This document shows, one piece after another, positions 17,048 to 25,799 of a stretch of DNA of 64,000 bases; positions within the stretch are counted from its first letter, which is position 1; every line of letters begins with the position of its first letter. This DNA comes from Mesorhizobium sp. (GTDB lineage Bacteria > Pseudomonadota > Alphaproteobacteria > Rhizobiales > Rhizobiaceae), in the NCBI GenBank assembly GCA_019635735.1, contig JAHBYX010000002.1, positions 248,001 to 312,000 on the forward strand, written 5' to 3'. The notes beneath the pieces were generated by a model that made no database searches, had not been told where the DNA came from, and saw only the letters and a program-made list of their open reading frames with translations. Made by a program: the position numbers and the translations under genes.

Positions 17048-18034
17048 TCACATCCCCCATCGCAGCGCCGAGGTATGCACCGGCGCATCCCACAGCTTCG
17101 TCGTCTCGGCATCCAGCATTGTCACGGTGATCGAGCAGCCCGCCATGTCGAGCGACGTTACATAGGAGCCAACGAGCGAGCGTGTCACGCGGATGCCCTT
17201 CGCTTCCAGAAGTTTCCGCGCCGAATTGTAGACGACATAGAGCTCCATCGCCGGCGTGCCGCCGAAACCGTTGACGAAGAGCAGAGCTTCGCCCTTCGCC
17301 ATGTCGCCCAGGTCCGCCAGGATTGCGTTGACGATCTCCTCCGCGATGGCGTCCGCGTTCTTCAGCTTGTCGCGGCGACGGCCGGGCTCGCCGTGGATGC
17401 CGACGCCGAACTCCATCTCGTCCTCGCCGATGTCGAAGGTCGGCTTGCCGGCCGCAGGCACCGTGCAGGAGGTCAGCGCCACGCCCATGGAGCGCGTCGC
17501 CCCGTTGACCTTCTCGCCCAGCGCCTTGAGAGCCGCGAGGTCACGTCCTTCCTCGGCGGCAGCCCCGACGATCTTCTCGACCACCAGCGTGCCGGCCACG
17601 CCGCGCCGGCCGGTCGTGTACGACGAGTTCTCCACCGCCACGTCGTCATTGGTGATGACGGTGGCGACGTTGTCCGCCATTTCCGCCGCCATCTCGAAAT
17701 TCATCACGTCGCCCTCGTAGTTCTTGACGATGAACAGGCAACCCGCGCCGGTGTCGACCGCCTGCGCCGCCGCGAGCATCTGGTCCGGCGTCGGCGAGGT
17801 GAACACCTGGCCGGGGCAGGCGGCGTCCAGCATGCCGAAGCCGACGAGCCCGCCGTGCAACGGTTCGTGGCCCGAGCCGCCGCCCGAGATCAGCGCCACC
17901 TTGCCCGGCTTGAGTTCCTTGCGGCGCACGAACTTGTGCTCGTCGCCGAGAGTCAGGATGTCGCCATGCGCGGCGACGAACCCGTCCAGGCTGTCGGTGA
18001 GGATCGTCCCGACCGAATTCATCAGCTTTTTCAT
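17048..18034 (-). CDS. dhaK: dihydroxyacetone kinase subunit DhaK
   Basis: A 328-residue DhaK that binds the ketose covalently for phosphorylation by DhaL. The hemiaminal-forming histidine lies in FGVGIHGEPGRRR; other marks are LISGGGSGHEPLHGG, GCLFIVKNYEGDVMNFEMA and VNGFGGTPAMELYVVY. Start: MKKLMNSVG at 18034, six bases after GGGAGG; the ATG at 18040 directly abuts the ribosome binding site. It is the last gene of a long leftward operon. Homologues also act on erythrulose-type tetruloses, so the true substrate may not be dihydroxyacetone. Confidence 0.94.
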   Translation of the reverse strand: MKKLMNSVGTILTDSLDGFVAAHGDILTLGDEHKFVRRKELKPGKVALISGGGSGHEPLHGGLVGFGMLDAACPGQVFTSPTPDQMLAAAQAVDTGAGCLFIVKNYEGDVMNFEMAAEMADNVATVITNDDVAVENSSYTTGRRGVAGTLVVEKIVGAAAEEGRDLAALKALGEKVNGATRSMGVALTSCTVPAAGKPTFDIGEDEMEFGVGIHGEPGRRRDKLKNADAIAEEIVNAILADLGDMAKGEALLFVNGFGGTPAMELYVVYNSARKLLEAKGIRVTRSLVGSYVTSLDMAGCSITVTMLDAETTKLWDAPVHTSALRWGM

Positions 18035-18059
18035 ACGCATCCTCCCATGTCGCGCCGCC

Positions 18060-18491
18060 TCATCCCTTCCCGGCGATGCTCGTAATCTTCTGGATGAAAT
18101 CCAGGATGGCGCGGTCCAGCGCAGCGTTCTGCTTCTCGTCGCCGAGATCCGGCACCGCCAGCGAGATATGCCGCGTGCGTCGTGTCGCACTCGACGGCGC
18201 CTTGCCCGGATGCGCGATCGCGTAAGCTGTCACGAACGCTTCGCGCTCGGCCGGGCTGAAATGGCACACGGAAAAGATCGCCTGCAGGTGCTTTGCAGGA
18301 ATCGGCGTCGAGTATGCCGGGTTGGCGATCTGCGAGACGAAGGATCGGTGCTTGCCGAGCGCATCCGCCAGCCGCTGCCGAGTGCCCGACGGCCGCTGCT
18401 CGATGACCGAGGCAAGCACGCTCTTGTAGGCGCGGATCGCGCCCTCGGCATCGGAAGGCGGCGCCGGAAGGTCTGGCGTCCGGCCCTTCAC
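18060..18491 (-). CDS. predicted helix-turn-helix protein within the DHA-kinase operon
   Basis: A 143-residue protein starting at a GTG that overlaps the stop codon of the enzyme I gene (GTGA, 18488-18491). Residues about 38-75 (TRQRLADALGKHRSFVSQI, then a variable loop and PAKHLQAIFSVCHFSPAER) resemble a Cro/C1-type helix-turn-helix. The C-terminal half (SLAVPDLGDEKQNAALDRAI) is charged and helical. The position between enzyme I and DhaK suggests a regulator of the operon that could sense its phosphorelay, but no family name can be given with certainty. Confidence 0.65.
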   Translation of the reverse strand: MKGRTPDLPAPPSDAEGAIRAYKSVLASVIEQRPSGTRQRLADALGKHRSFVSQIANPAYSTPIPAKHLQAIFSVCHFSPAEREAFVTAYAIAHPGKAPSSATRRTRHISLAVPDLGDEKQNAALDRAILDFIQKITSIAGKG

Positions 18492-20080
18492 AGCATTACA
18501 CCGGCGATGGCCGCTTTCGCAGCGGCCAGCTGCGCCGGCGAAGCCGAAAGTTCGCGCAGTCCGGCCTCCAGCAGATGCGGGATCAGTGCCGGGTCGCCGC
18601 CGGCATCGCCGCACAGGCTGACCGAAATGCCGCGGGCAGCGCCGAAATCCGCCACCTCGCGGATCAGACGCAGCACGGCCGGGTGCGACGTGTCGTTGAG
18701 AGCCGCGACCGAAGCGTTGTCGCGCGCCGCCGCCATCACATATTGCGTCAGGTCGTTGGATCCGATCGAGAAGAAGGCGACATCGGAAAAGGCCTCCGGC
18801 GCGATGGCCACCGACGGCACCTCGACCATGATGCCCAGCGGCGGCATGCGGTGCACTGTTCCGAGTGCCGAGAGCGCCAGCGCCTCCTCCGCGAACATGG
18901 CTTTCGCCCTCTCATATTCGGATGCGACGGCGATCATCGGGAACATGACCTTGAGAGTGCCGTGGACGGCCGCCCGCAGCAAGGCGCGGATCTGCACGCG
19001 GAAGATGTCGGGCCGCGACAGCGACAGCCTTATCCCGCGCAGGCCGAGGAATGGATTCCCCTCCGCCACGGTGAAGCCCGGCACCGGCTTGTCTCCCCCG
19101 GCATCGACGGTACGGATCGTCACCGGCTTGCCTTGCGCCCATTCGAGCACCTTGCGATAGGCGCGATACTGCGTCTCCTCGTCCGGCAGGCCGCGCGAGA
19201 ACAGGAACTCGGTACGCATCAGCCCGACGCCGTCGCATGTCGTGACGTCGATCGCCTCGACATCCGAGGGATCGGCGACGTTGACATAAGCGAGGACGGG
19301 CGTGCCGTCCGCGGTGCGCGCAGGCTTCGACAGATAGGCAGCGGCGCTTGAGCGCGCTGCGGCGAATGCGGCGGCCGCCGCGCGATGGCGGACGATGTCG
19401 GCTGGCGCGGCGAAGCCGGTCAGCGTTCCGGCTTTCGCGTCGAGCAGCACCTCACCCGCCAGCGCCGACAGCGCGTCGCCCAGGCCGACGACCATCGGCA
19501 CGCCGCGCGAACGGGCGAGCATGGCGACATGCGACGCGGACGATCCAGCCGAAAGGGCAATGCCGCCGCCCGCCGACCAGTCGGTCTCCAGGAAGCGCGT
19601 CGGCGCGATGTCCTCGCCGGCGAGGATGGCCCCGGCTGGGACAGCGCCGCTCTCCGCACCTGTCAGCACGCGCAGCACACGGTCGCGGATGTCCGTCAGG
19701 TCCGCCGACCGGGCGCGGAAATAGTCGTCCCCCGACGCCTCGTAGCCCGCGATCTCGTTGTCGAGCGCACGCGTCCATGCGGAAGCGGCATCTTCCCCCT
19801 GGCCGATCGCAGCCAGGGCCGGCTCGGCCAATGAATCGTCGGCCAGCATCGCGAGCTGGAACTCGAGAATGTCGGCGCTCTCGCCATCGGCACGCGCGAT
19901 CAGCTCGGCAACCGCGGCGGAAGCCGCCGCGATCGCGCCGACGAGGGCTTCGATCTCTTCGGCCCTCGTCGCCTTCGGCGCGTAGCTCGCCAAGGCCGTG
20001 TCGAGCCGGCAGAGCGGTCCGGCCGCGAATCCGGGAGACGCAGCGATGCCGTTCAGCACGATGGGCGGGCGGTCGTTCAT
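18488..20080 (-). CDS. PTS enzyme I (phosphoenolpyruvate-protein phosphotransferase) of the DHA-kinase relay
   Basis: A 530-residue full-length enzyme I that takes phosphate from PEP and passes it to HPr. The phosphorylated histidine is about His184 in GSSASHVAMLARSRGVPMVVG. The C-terminal PEP-binding barrel is intact: GVGLMRTEFLFSRG, NPFLGLRGIRLSLSRPDIF, and the active-site cysteine in SLCGDAGGDP. In the classical Escherichia coli DhaM, only the N-terminal enzyme I domain is present as a fusion. Here it is a separate, complete protein. Six bases from the HPr gene; GTGA overlap with the HTH gene downstream. Confidence 0.92.
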   Translation of the reverse strand: MNDRPPIVLNGIAASPGFAAGPLCRLDTALASYAPKATRAEEIEALVGAIAAASAAVAELIARADGESADILEFQLAMLADDSLAEPALAAIGQGEDAASAWTRALDNEIAGYEASGDDYFRARSADLTDIRDRVLRVLTGAESGAVPAGAILAGEDIAPTRFLETDWSAGGGIALSAGSSASHVAMLARSRGVPMVVGLGDALSALAGEVLLDAKAGTLTGFAAPADIVRHRAAAAAFAAARSSAAAYLSKPARTADGTPVLAYVNVADPSDVEAIDVTTCDGVGLMRTEFLFSRGLPDEETQYRAYRKVLEWAQGKPVTIRTVDAGGDKPVPGFTVAEGNPFLGLRGIRLSLSRPDIFRVQIRALLRAAVHGTLKVMFPMIAVASEYERAKAMFAEEALALSALGTVHRMPPLGIMVEVPSVAIAPEAFSDVAFFSIGSNDLTQYVMAAARDNASVAALNDTSHPAVLRLIREVADFGAARGISVSLCGDAGGDPALIPHLLEAGLRELSASPAQLAAAKAAIAGVML

Positions 20081-20086
20081 TCGGGT

Positions 20087-20389
20087 TCACGCGCTCTTGG
20101 CATGATCGCCCTCGTCGAAGTCGCGCTCGACCAATGCCACGAGCGCCTCGACCACCGCGCTCGCACCTTCGCCTTCGGCGCGCAGATGGATCGTCGTTCC
20201 CTTTGGCGCCTTCGTTGCCATCACCTTGACGATGCTCTTTGCGTCGATCCAGGGCCCGTCGGCATCGAGCGCCATCTCCACCCGCGCCGCAAACGTCTTG
20301 GCAAGCTTGGTGAACTTCACCGACGGGCGGGCGTGCAGGCCGACCTCGTGGGTGATCAGGACCGAAGCTACGGCTGTCGCGGACATCAT
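20087..20389 (-). CDS. HPr-family phosphocarrier protein of the DHA-kinase relay
   Basis: A 100-residue HPr that carries phosphate from enzyme I to the EIIA/DhaM protein. The active-site histidine is in ITHEVGLHARPSVKFTKLA (His19). The protein lacks a clear regulatory serine of the HPr-kinase type. Two ATGs are adjacent at the start; either is possible. Gene order EIIA, HPr, enzyme I equals the domain order of fused DhaM proteins. Confidence 0.92.
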   Translation of the reverse strand: MMSATAVASVLITHEVGLHARPSVKFTKLAKTFAARVEMALDADGPWIDAKSIVKVMATKAPKGTTIHLRAEGEGASAVVEALVALVERDFDEGDHAKSA

Positions 20390-20397
20390 CGACCTTC

Positions 20398-20784
20398 CTA
20401 CGCCGGCGACAGTTCATGCGCGGTGGCGACGACCTCGCGCAGCGTCGCGCCGCCGGATGCCTCGGTCGCGGCCATGACCGCGCCCTCGACGATCGGCGCG
20501 TTGCACACCACGATCTTCTTCGCGCGCGGCTCGCCGATCATCTCCACCGCCATTTCGGAATTGGTCTCTGCGCCGCCGAGGTCAACCAGGATCGCCACGC
20601 CCGCCTCCGACCATGCGCGGCCGATCGCCTCCATGATGTCGCCGACCGACGTGCCGAGCCCACCCTCGGGATTGCCGCCGCACCAGGCGAGCGGCACCTC
20701 GTCGCCCACCATCTGGCGCACCATGTCGGCGGTGCCCTCGGCGACCTTGGGCGAATGCGAGACGATGACGATTCCGACGTTCAT
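20398..20784 (-). CDS. dhaM: DhaM EIIA(Man)-type domain protein
   Basis: A 128-residue PTS EIIA domain of the mannose fold that phosphorylates the ADP held by DhaL. The active-site histidine is His10 in GIVIVSHSPKVAEG; VAILVDLGGAETNSEMA and IVVCNAPIVEGAVMAA are family marks. It overlaps dhaL by ATGA and is followed by the HPr gene after eight bases. No fused HPr or enzyme I domain is present; these are separate genes downstream. Confidence 0.93.
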   Translation of the reverse strand: MNVGIVIVSHSPKVAEGTADMVRQMVGDEVPLAWCGGNPEGGLGTSVGDIMEAIGRAWSEAGVAILVDLGGAETNSEMAVEMIGEPRAKKIVVCNAPIVEGAVMAATEASGGATLREVVATAHELSPA

Positions 20785-21395
20785 GCGGTGGCTCCGAGTG
20801 TTTCTGCGACGGTCCGCACCAAGAGCGCGCTGGAACGGGAGCCCGGGTCCATGTGGCCGATCGACCGCTCGCCGAGGAAGGACGCCCGTCCGCGCAGCGC
20901 CTTCATCGGCACGGTCGCCTCAGCCGCCGCGTCCGCCACGGCGGCGATCTCGGCTTCCGGCTTGCCCGCAGCGAGCGCGTCGCGCACCGGGTAGAGCACG
21001 TCGAGCATCGTCTTCTGTCCGGCCTCGGACTTGCCGCGCGCGGCGACCGCGTCGACCGCCTTGGCGAAGGCCGCGGCAAATTCCGGGCGGCCGGGCGAGG
21101 CCGGCATCTCCTTGCCGAGCGCCATCAGGAACGTCCCGAAAAGCGGTCCGGAGGCACCGCCCACCGTCATCACCAGCTTGGTGCCCGCGGCCTTCAGCGC
21201 GTCCGGCAGCGGCTTGGCCGCCAGCGCATCGGCCTCGGCCAGAAGCGCGTCGAAGCCGCGCTTCATGTTGTAGCCGTGGTCGCCGTCGCCGATCGCCTGG
21301 TCGAGCGAGGTGAGTTCGTCGGCATGGGCCGAGATCGTCGCGGCGCAGGCCAGGACGAGTTGCCGGATATCGAGGCTTGCGAGCGTGTCGGTCAT
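20781..21395 (-). CDS. dhaL: dihydroxyacetone kinase subunit DhaL
   Basis: A 204-residue nucleotide-binding subunit that holds ADP/ATP as a coenzyme and phosphorylates the DhaK-bound ketose. The Mg-ADP aspartates are in LDQAIGDGDHGYNMKRG; TVGGASGPLFGTFLMALG and KALRGRASFLGERSIGHMDPG complete the signature. ATGA overlaps join it to the isomerase gene upstream and to dhaM downstream, so the stoichiometry of these subunits is set by coupled translation. Confidence 0.94.
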   Translation of the reverse strand: MTDTLASLDIRQLVLACAATISAHADELTSLDQAIGDGDHGYNMKRGFDALLAEADALAAKPLPDALKAAGTKLVMTVGGASGPLFGTFLMALGKEMPASPGRPEFAAAFAKAVDAVAARGKSEAGQKTMLDVLYPVRDALAAGKPEAEIAAVADAAAEATVPMKALRGRASFLGERSIGHMDPGSRSSALLVRTVAETLGATA

Positions 21396-22240
21396 GCGGC
21401 CCTCTTCCAGCCCTTGCGGATATGTTCGTAGCCCTCGCGATAGACGGCCTGCGGGCTCTCGGCGAAGTCGCGCCAGACCTTGGTCGCGGCGGCGAGGTCC
21501 TTCAGCCCACGGCCGAAGGCCTCGATGGTCAGCCAGCCGTCGTAGCCGGACTCCCGGATCGCCTTGAACGTCTTCTTCCACGGAATGTTGCCTCGCCCCG
21601 GCACGCCGCGATCGTTCTCGGAAATGTGGACATGGACGATGTTGCGGACATTGTCGGTGAAGGCGGCGATCGGATCGGCTTCCTCGATATTGGCGTGGAA
21701 TGTGTCGTACATCGCCCTGATATTCGGATGCCCGACTTCGTCGACCAGCCGCGACAGGTCCTTCATCGTGTTGACCAGATAGCATTCGAAGCGGTTCAAC
21801 GCCTCCAGCCCGATCGTTACGTTGTGCTGGCCCGCATGGTCGCCGATAGCGCGTTGGGTATCGACCGCGCGCCTCCACTCGGCAGGCGTCGGGCCCGTGC
21901 CCGAAAAATGGCCGAGCGTCGAATGCAGCGGCCCGGAAAGATACTTGGCTCCCAGCGCCTCGGCGCAGTCGATCGTGTGCTTCACATGGGCGACGCCCGC
22001 CTTGCGGGCGCTCGCGTCGCCGATCAGGTTCAGCGCCGGATCGCCCATCGCCGACACGGCGGTGCGTTCCAGCCCGATCCTGTCCAGCATTTCGCCCAGC
22101 CGCTTGTAGTCGTCCGGACCGCCTTCGAAGATCGGAATCTCGACCCCGTCGTAGCCGGTGGCCTTGATGTCCTTCAGCAGCGCACGGTGCTTGGTGGAGA
22201 CGTTCGTCGTCCACAGGAACATGCAGAACCCGATCTTCAT
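21392..22240 (-). CDS. sugar phosphate isomerase/epimerase (xylose isomerase-like TIM barrel)
   Basis: A 282-residue AP endonuclease 2/tagatose-epimerase family protein. Metal-binding glutamates and histidines of the barrel are visible in VTIGLEALNRFECY, MYDTFHANIEEAD, VHVHISENDRG and WLTIEAFGRGL. Such enzymes epimerise or isomerise free ketoses such as tagatose, psicose, erythrulose or hydroxypyruvate. It sits between the importer ATPase and DhaL with four-base overlaps on both sides, so it most likely converts the imported sugar to the DhaK substrate; the actual reaction cannot be read from sequence. Confidence 0.85.
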   Translation of the reverse strand: MKIGFCMFLWTTNVSTKHRALLKDIKATGYDGVEIPIFEGGPDDYKRLGEMLDRIGLERTAVSAMGDPALNLIGDASARKAGVAHVKHTIDCAEALGAKYLSGPLHSTLGHFSGTGPTPAEWRRAVDTQRAIGDHAGQHNVTIGLEALNRFECYLVNTMKDLSRLVDEVGHPNIRAMYDTFHANIEEADPIAAFTDNVRNIVHVHISENDRGVPGRGNIPWKKTFKAIRESGYDGWLTIEAFGRGLKDLAAATKVWRDFAESPQAVYREGYEHIRKGWKRAA

Positions 22241-23265
22241 GTGCTCACCCCTCCTCGGATGCGATTGCCTTCGCCGTCGAAGAACAGCGGGCTGCGCAAC
22301 CTTATGGTCACCGGGTCTCCCTTTCTCAAGGGCGTATCGGTGTCGGTGAGGGTGATCAGCTTGCGGTCGGCAAGCGTCACGTGCAGGTGGTTCTGGTCGC
22401 CGAGATGCTCGACCCAGTCGACGCGGCCGTCGAAATGGCCGTTCGTCGACTTCTCGATCGTCAGGTGTTCGGTGCGCGCGCCGACGGTTCTGGCTCCCGC
22501 CGGCGCGCCGCCGTCGGGGAGGAGCCCGACGGGGAGGAGGTTGATCGCGGGTTGGCCGAGACGGGCTGCGACATGCAGGTTGGCCGGCTCGGTGTAGATC
22601 TGGCGCGGAGTGCCCACCTGCACCAGCCGGCCTTCGGCCAGGATGCCGATCCGATCGGCCATCGTCATCGCCTCGATCTGGTCGTGGGTGACGTAAAGCA
22701 CGGTCGCGCCGAGTTCGGTCTGGATGCGCTTCAGCTCGAGCCTCAGATCCCCGCGCAGCTTGGCGTCGAGCGAGGACAGCGGCTCGTCCATCAGGAAGAT
22801 CGACGGCTTGCGCACCAGCGCGCGCCCAATCGCGACGCGCTGCATCTCGCCGCCCGAGAGTTTCGTCGACTTGTTCTCGAGCTTGTGGTGGATGCGCACG
22901 AGCTTTGCCACATCCTCCACCCGCCGCCTGATCTGATCCTCCGGCACGCGCCGCGCCGGCGAGCGCAGCGGAAAGGCAAGATTCTCGAACACGGTCAGGT
23001 GCGGATAGAGCGAATATTGCTGGAACACGAAGGCAACATCCCGCGAAGCCGGGTCGAGTCGCGTCACGTCGCGCCCGCCGATCCGGATCGTGCCGGCGTC
23101 GGGCTTCTCCAGTCCCGCGACGAGCCTCAGCGTCGTCGTCTTGCCCGCACCGGTCGGCCCGAGCAGCACGACGAACTCGCCGTCGGCAATCGTGAGGTCC
23201 AGACCCGATACCGCCTGGATGTCCCTGAACACCTTGTCGACGTCGCGGATGACGACCTCAGCCAT
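22237..23265 (-). CDS. sugar ABC transporter ATP-binding protein (second ATPase)
   Basis: A 342-residue MalK/UgpC-type ATPase. Walker A GPTGAGKTTT, signature LSGGEMQRVAIGRAL, Walker B IFLMDEPLSSLD and the H-loop VLYVTHDQIEA are intact, and the C-terminal part carries a TOBE-like regulatory domain. It overlaps the first ATPase gene by eight bases and the isomerase gene by four. Two non-identical ATPases in one importer operon point to a heterodimeric nucleotide-binding pair. Confidence 0.92.
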   Translation of the reverse strand: MAEVVIRDVDKVFRDIQAVSGLDLTIADGEFVVLLGPTGAGKTTTLRLVAGLEKPDAGTIRIGGRDVTRLDPASRDVAFVFQQYSLYPHLTVFENLAFPLRSPARRVPEDQIRRRVEDVAKLVRIHHKLENKSTKLSGGEMQRVAIGRALVRKPSIFLMDEPLSSLDAKLRGDLRLELKRIQTELGATVLYVTHDQIEAMTMADRIGILAEGRLVQVGTPRQIYTEPANLHVAARLGQPAINLLPVGLLPDGGAPAGARTVGARTEHLTIEKSTNGHFDGRVDWVEHLGDQNHLHVTLADRKLITLTDTDTPLRKGDPVTIRLRSPLFFDGEGNRIRGGVST

Positions 23266-24367
23266 GAGCGTGTCTCCTCAGCGCCTCGTCGTGCAGCGCT
23301 GTGCGCAGCGCCCGGCCGCTCGCCCTGTCGAAAAGCGAGAGGCGCGCGCCGTTGAGCGCCAGCCCCACCTGTTCGCCGACCTTCACCGTCTGGTCGGCCG
23401 GGACTCTGGCCTTGAGCATCCCCTCTGCCGTCTCGACCGCCACGATCTGCGTCGTGCCGAGATATTCGGCGCCGTAGACCGCGCCGCGCAGTGTCGAGCC
23501 ATCGTCGAAGCGGATATGCTCCGGCCGGATGCCGAGCGCGTAGTCGGCTTCGCCCGCATCCTCGCGCAGTTCGGGGATGACGATTTCGGCCCCGCGCACG
23601 CCGACCTTGCGGTCGCCCTTCCTCAGGTGCGCGCCGAAGCGGAGGAAATTCATCGGCGGCGAGCCGATGAAGTCGGCGACGAACATGGTGGCCGGCCGGT
23701 CGTAGATTTCCTGCGGCGTGCCGAACTGCTCGATCACGCCGTGGTTCATCACGGCGATCTTGTCGGCCATCGCCATGGCCTCGTGCTGGTCGTGCGTGAC
23801 ATAGACGGTGGTGGCGTGGATACGATTGTGCAGCTCGCGCAGTTCGTGGACCATTAGGTCGCGGAACTCCGCGTCCAGAGTTCCCAGCGGCTCGTCCATC
23901 AGGAAGCATTTCGGCCGCCGCACGATGGCGCGGCCGAGCGCCACCCTCTGACGGTCGCCGCCGGCGAGGCCCGAGACGGGCTTGTCGAGCAGATGGTCGA
24001 TGCGCAGCAGCCGCGCGACCTCTTCCACCTGGGTCCGGATCTCGGCCGTGGCCATGCCCTGCGCCAGCAGCGGGAAGCCGATGTTCCTGCGCACGTTCAT
24101 GTGCGGATAGAGCGCGAAGAGCTGGAAGACGAAGGCGATGTCGCGCTCGCGCGCCCGCCGCTGCGACACGTCCTCGCCGCCGAGCAGGATGCGCCCCGAC
24201 GTCGGCAGCTCCAGCCCCGCGATCATCCTGAGCGTCGTCGTCTTCCCGCAGCCCGACGGACCCAGCATGACGAAGAACTCGCCATCCTCGACGACGAAAT
24301 TCGAGTTCTGGACCGCCGTGAACGATCCGAATTCCTTGCGCAGCTGTTCGACCCGGATCTCGGCCAT
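23258..24367 (-). CDS. sugar ABC transporter ATP-binding protein (first ATPase)
   Basis: A 369-residue MalK-type ATPase starting MAEIRVEQLRKEFGS. Walker A GPSGCGKTTT, signature motif LAGGDRQRVALGRAI (Ala in place of the usual Ser), Walker B CFLMDEPLGTLD and VYVTHDQHEAMAMADK are present, followed by a TOBE domain. Note the signature LAGGD, a mild deviation from LSGGQ, whereas its partner has LSGGE; asymmetric sites are common in heterodimeric ATPases. Starts four bases after the small membrane protein gene. Confidence 0.92.
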   Translation of the reverse strand: MAEIRVEQLRKEFGSFTAVQNSNFVVEDGEFFVMLGPSGCGKTTTLRMIAGLELPTSGRILLGGEDVSQRRARERDIAFVFQLFALYPHMNVRRNIGFPLLAQGMATAEIRTQVEEVARLLRIDHLLDKPVSGLAGGDRQRVALGRAIVRRPKCFLMDEPLGTLDAEFRDLMVHELRELHNRIHATTVYVTHDQHEAMAMADKIAVMNHGVIEQFGTPQEIYDRPATMFVADFIGSPPMNFLRFGAHLRKGDRKVGVRGAEIVIPELREDAGEADYALGIRPEHIRFDDGSTLRGAVYGAEYLGTTQIVAVETAEGMLKARVPADQTVKVGEQVGLALNGARLSLFDRASGRALRTALHDEALRRHAHG

Positions 24368-24371
24368 CGCG

Positions 24372-24569
24372 CTACTCCGGGAACTTCGACACGACGATGA
24401 ACATCGCGGTGCCGACCAGCATGGTGACGAAGGACCAAGTGTAGAGCGCCAGCGCAAAGGGCTGGAACAGCATCAGGAAGCCGATGCCGATCAGCGCGGT
24501 GGCGATGTTCTCGAGGGGACCACGGCGGAGGAGTCGGGGCCAGGAGGCGCGCTTGGTGGAGGCGGTCAT
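24372..24569 (-). CDS. 65-residue membrane protein of the sugar ABC importer operon
   Basis: A two-helix inner-membrane protein (about ATALIGIGFLMLFQPFALAL and SFVTMLVGTAMFIVV) with a basic N-terminus (TKRASWPRLLRRG). Start: ATG at 24569, seven bases after GAGG; a TTG two codons upstream is the alternative. It lies between the second permease gene and the first ATPase gene. Small membrane proteins accompany some glycerol/polyol-type ABC importers; whether this one is a structural subunit is not known. Confidence 0.75.
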   Translation of the reverse strand: MTASTKRASWPRLLRRGPLENIATALIGIGFLMLFQPFALALYTWSFVTMLVGTAMFIVVSKFPE

Positions 24570-24610
24570 TGCCAACCTCGCATTGGCTGGAGGAGCAATT
24601 GCATATGATC

Positions 24611-24741
24611 GTCATTCCGGGGCCGCGTAGCGGAACCCGGAATCCAGAGCATCAAGATCGAAGGCAAAGCAGAAAGGCCATGTTCTTTGGGCAGAGTCGG
24701 CGCGCTGGATTCCGGGTTCCGCTCCGCGGCCCCGGAATGAC
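24611..24741. repeat. palindromic intergenic repeat with 37-bp arms
   Basis: Arms at 24611-24647 and 24705-24741 are inverted copies differing at one of 37 positions, separated by 57 bases. The core GTCATTCCGGGGCCGCGTAG reads like the REP/RIME-type elements scattered through rhizobial genomes. It fills most of the 241-base gap between the second permease and the small membrane protein gene, within the operon, and would form a long hairpin in the mRNA. Confidence 0.85.
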
Positions 24742-24810
24742 GACCGCAGAGTCGGAGAGCACCGCGATACGGCGTAGGACGCTCTGGAGCGCAACATCCG
24801 AGAACGAGCA

Positions 24811-25758
24811 TCATTTCCGCACCGCCCCGAAAGTGATCCCGCGCAGGAGCTGCTTCCTCAAGAGGATCGTGAACACCAGGATCGGCACGAGGAAGATCGT
24901 AGTTCCCGCCGCCACCGCCGGCCAGTCCTGCCCGCCCTCGCCGATAATCGTCGGGATGAAGGGCGGCGCGGTCTGCGCCGTGCCGGAGGTCAGCAGCGCT
25001 GCGAACGCATATTCGTTCCAGGCGAAGATCAGGCAGAAGATGGCGGTCGCAGCGATGCCCGTCGTCGCCTGCGGCAGCACCACCTTCCGGAAGGCCTGCA
25101 GCCGCGAATAGCCGTCGATCATCGCCGCCTCTTCGTATTCGCGCGGGATCTCGTCGATGAAGCCTTTCAGCAGCCAAACCGCCAGCGACACGTTCACCGC
25201 CGTGTAGAGCAGGATCATGCCGAGCGCCGTGTCGGACAGGCCGAGCTCGCGGTACATCAGGTAGATCGGGATCGCGACCGCGATGGGCGGCATCATCCTG
25301 GTCGACAGGATGAAGAACAGGAGATCGTCCGCCAGCGGCACCTTGAAGCGGGAGAAGCCGTAGGCCGTCAGCGTGCCGAGCAACACCGCGCAGAAGGTCG
25401 AGCCGAAGGCGATGACCAGCGAATTTATGAAACGCGGCAGGAAGTTCGAGGGGCCGGCGATGACCATGTTGCGCTTGCGCGTGGTCTCGTCGCAGAAATT
25501 CGTCGCCGGAGGCAGGGACTGGATATACTCCGCCGTCTGCCGGGTGCGGGTCGTGAACAGGTTGCAGTAACCCTCGATCGACGGCGTGAACACGACCTTT
25601 GGCGGATAGGCGATCGAATCCGGCGGCGTCTTGAACGAGGTCGCGATGATCCAGAACAGCGGGATCATGGTGATCACCGCGTAGAGGATCACGATCGCAC
25701 CGGCGACGCGCTTCGATGCTGCGCTGGGCTCGATGACGGAGTGGGCCGCGGCGCTCAT
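24811..25758 (-). CDS. sugar ABC transporter permease (MalG type)
   Basis: A 315-residue permease with about six membrane helices (first GAIVILYAVITMIPLFWIIA). The EAA loop that docks on the ATPase is EYEEAAMIDGYSRLQAF. A long periplasmic loop with two cysteines (GYCNLF, NFCDET) between helices 1 and 2 is larger than usual for MalG-type proteins. Second of two permease genes; separated from its neighbours by hairpin-forming repeats on both sides. Confidence 0.93.
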   Translation of the reverse strand: MSAAAHSVIEPSAASKRVAGAIVILYAVITMIPLFWIIATSFKTPPDSIAYPPKVVFTPSIEGYCNLFTTRTRQTAEYIQSLPPATNFCDETTRKRNMVIAGPSNFLPRFINSLVIAFGSTFCAVLLGTLTAYGFSRFKVPLADDLLFFILSTRMMPPIAVAIPIYLMYRELGLSDTALGMILLYTAVNVSLAVWLLKGFIDEIPREYEEAAMIDGYSRLQAFRKVVLPQATTGIAATAIFCLIFAWNEYAFAALLTSGTAQTAPPFIPTIIGEGGQDWPAVAAGTTIFLVPILVFTILLRKQLLRGITFGAVRK

Positions 25759-25799
25759 GACAGCCGATTCCGACTGAAGCGAGATTCAAATGGCGTCAC

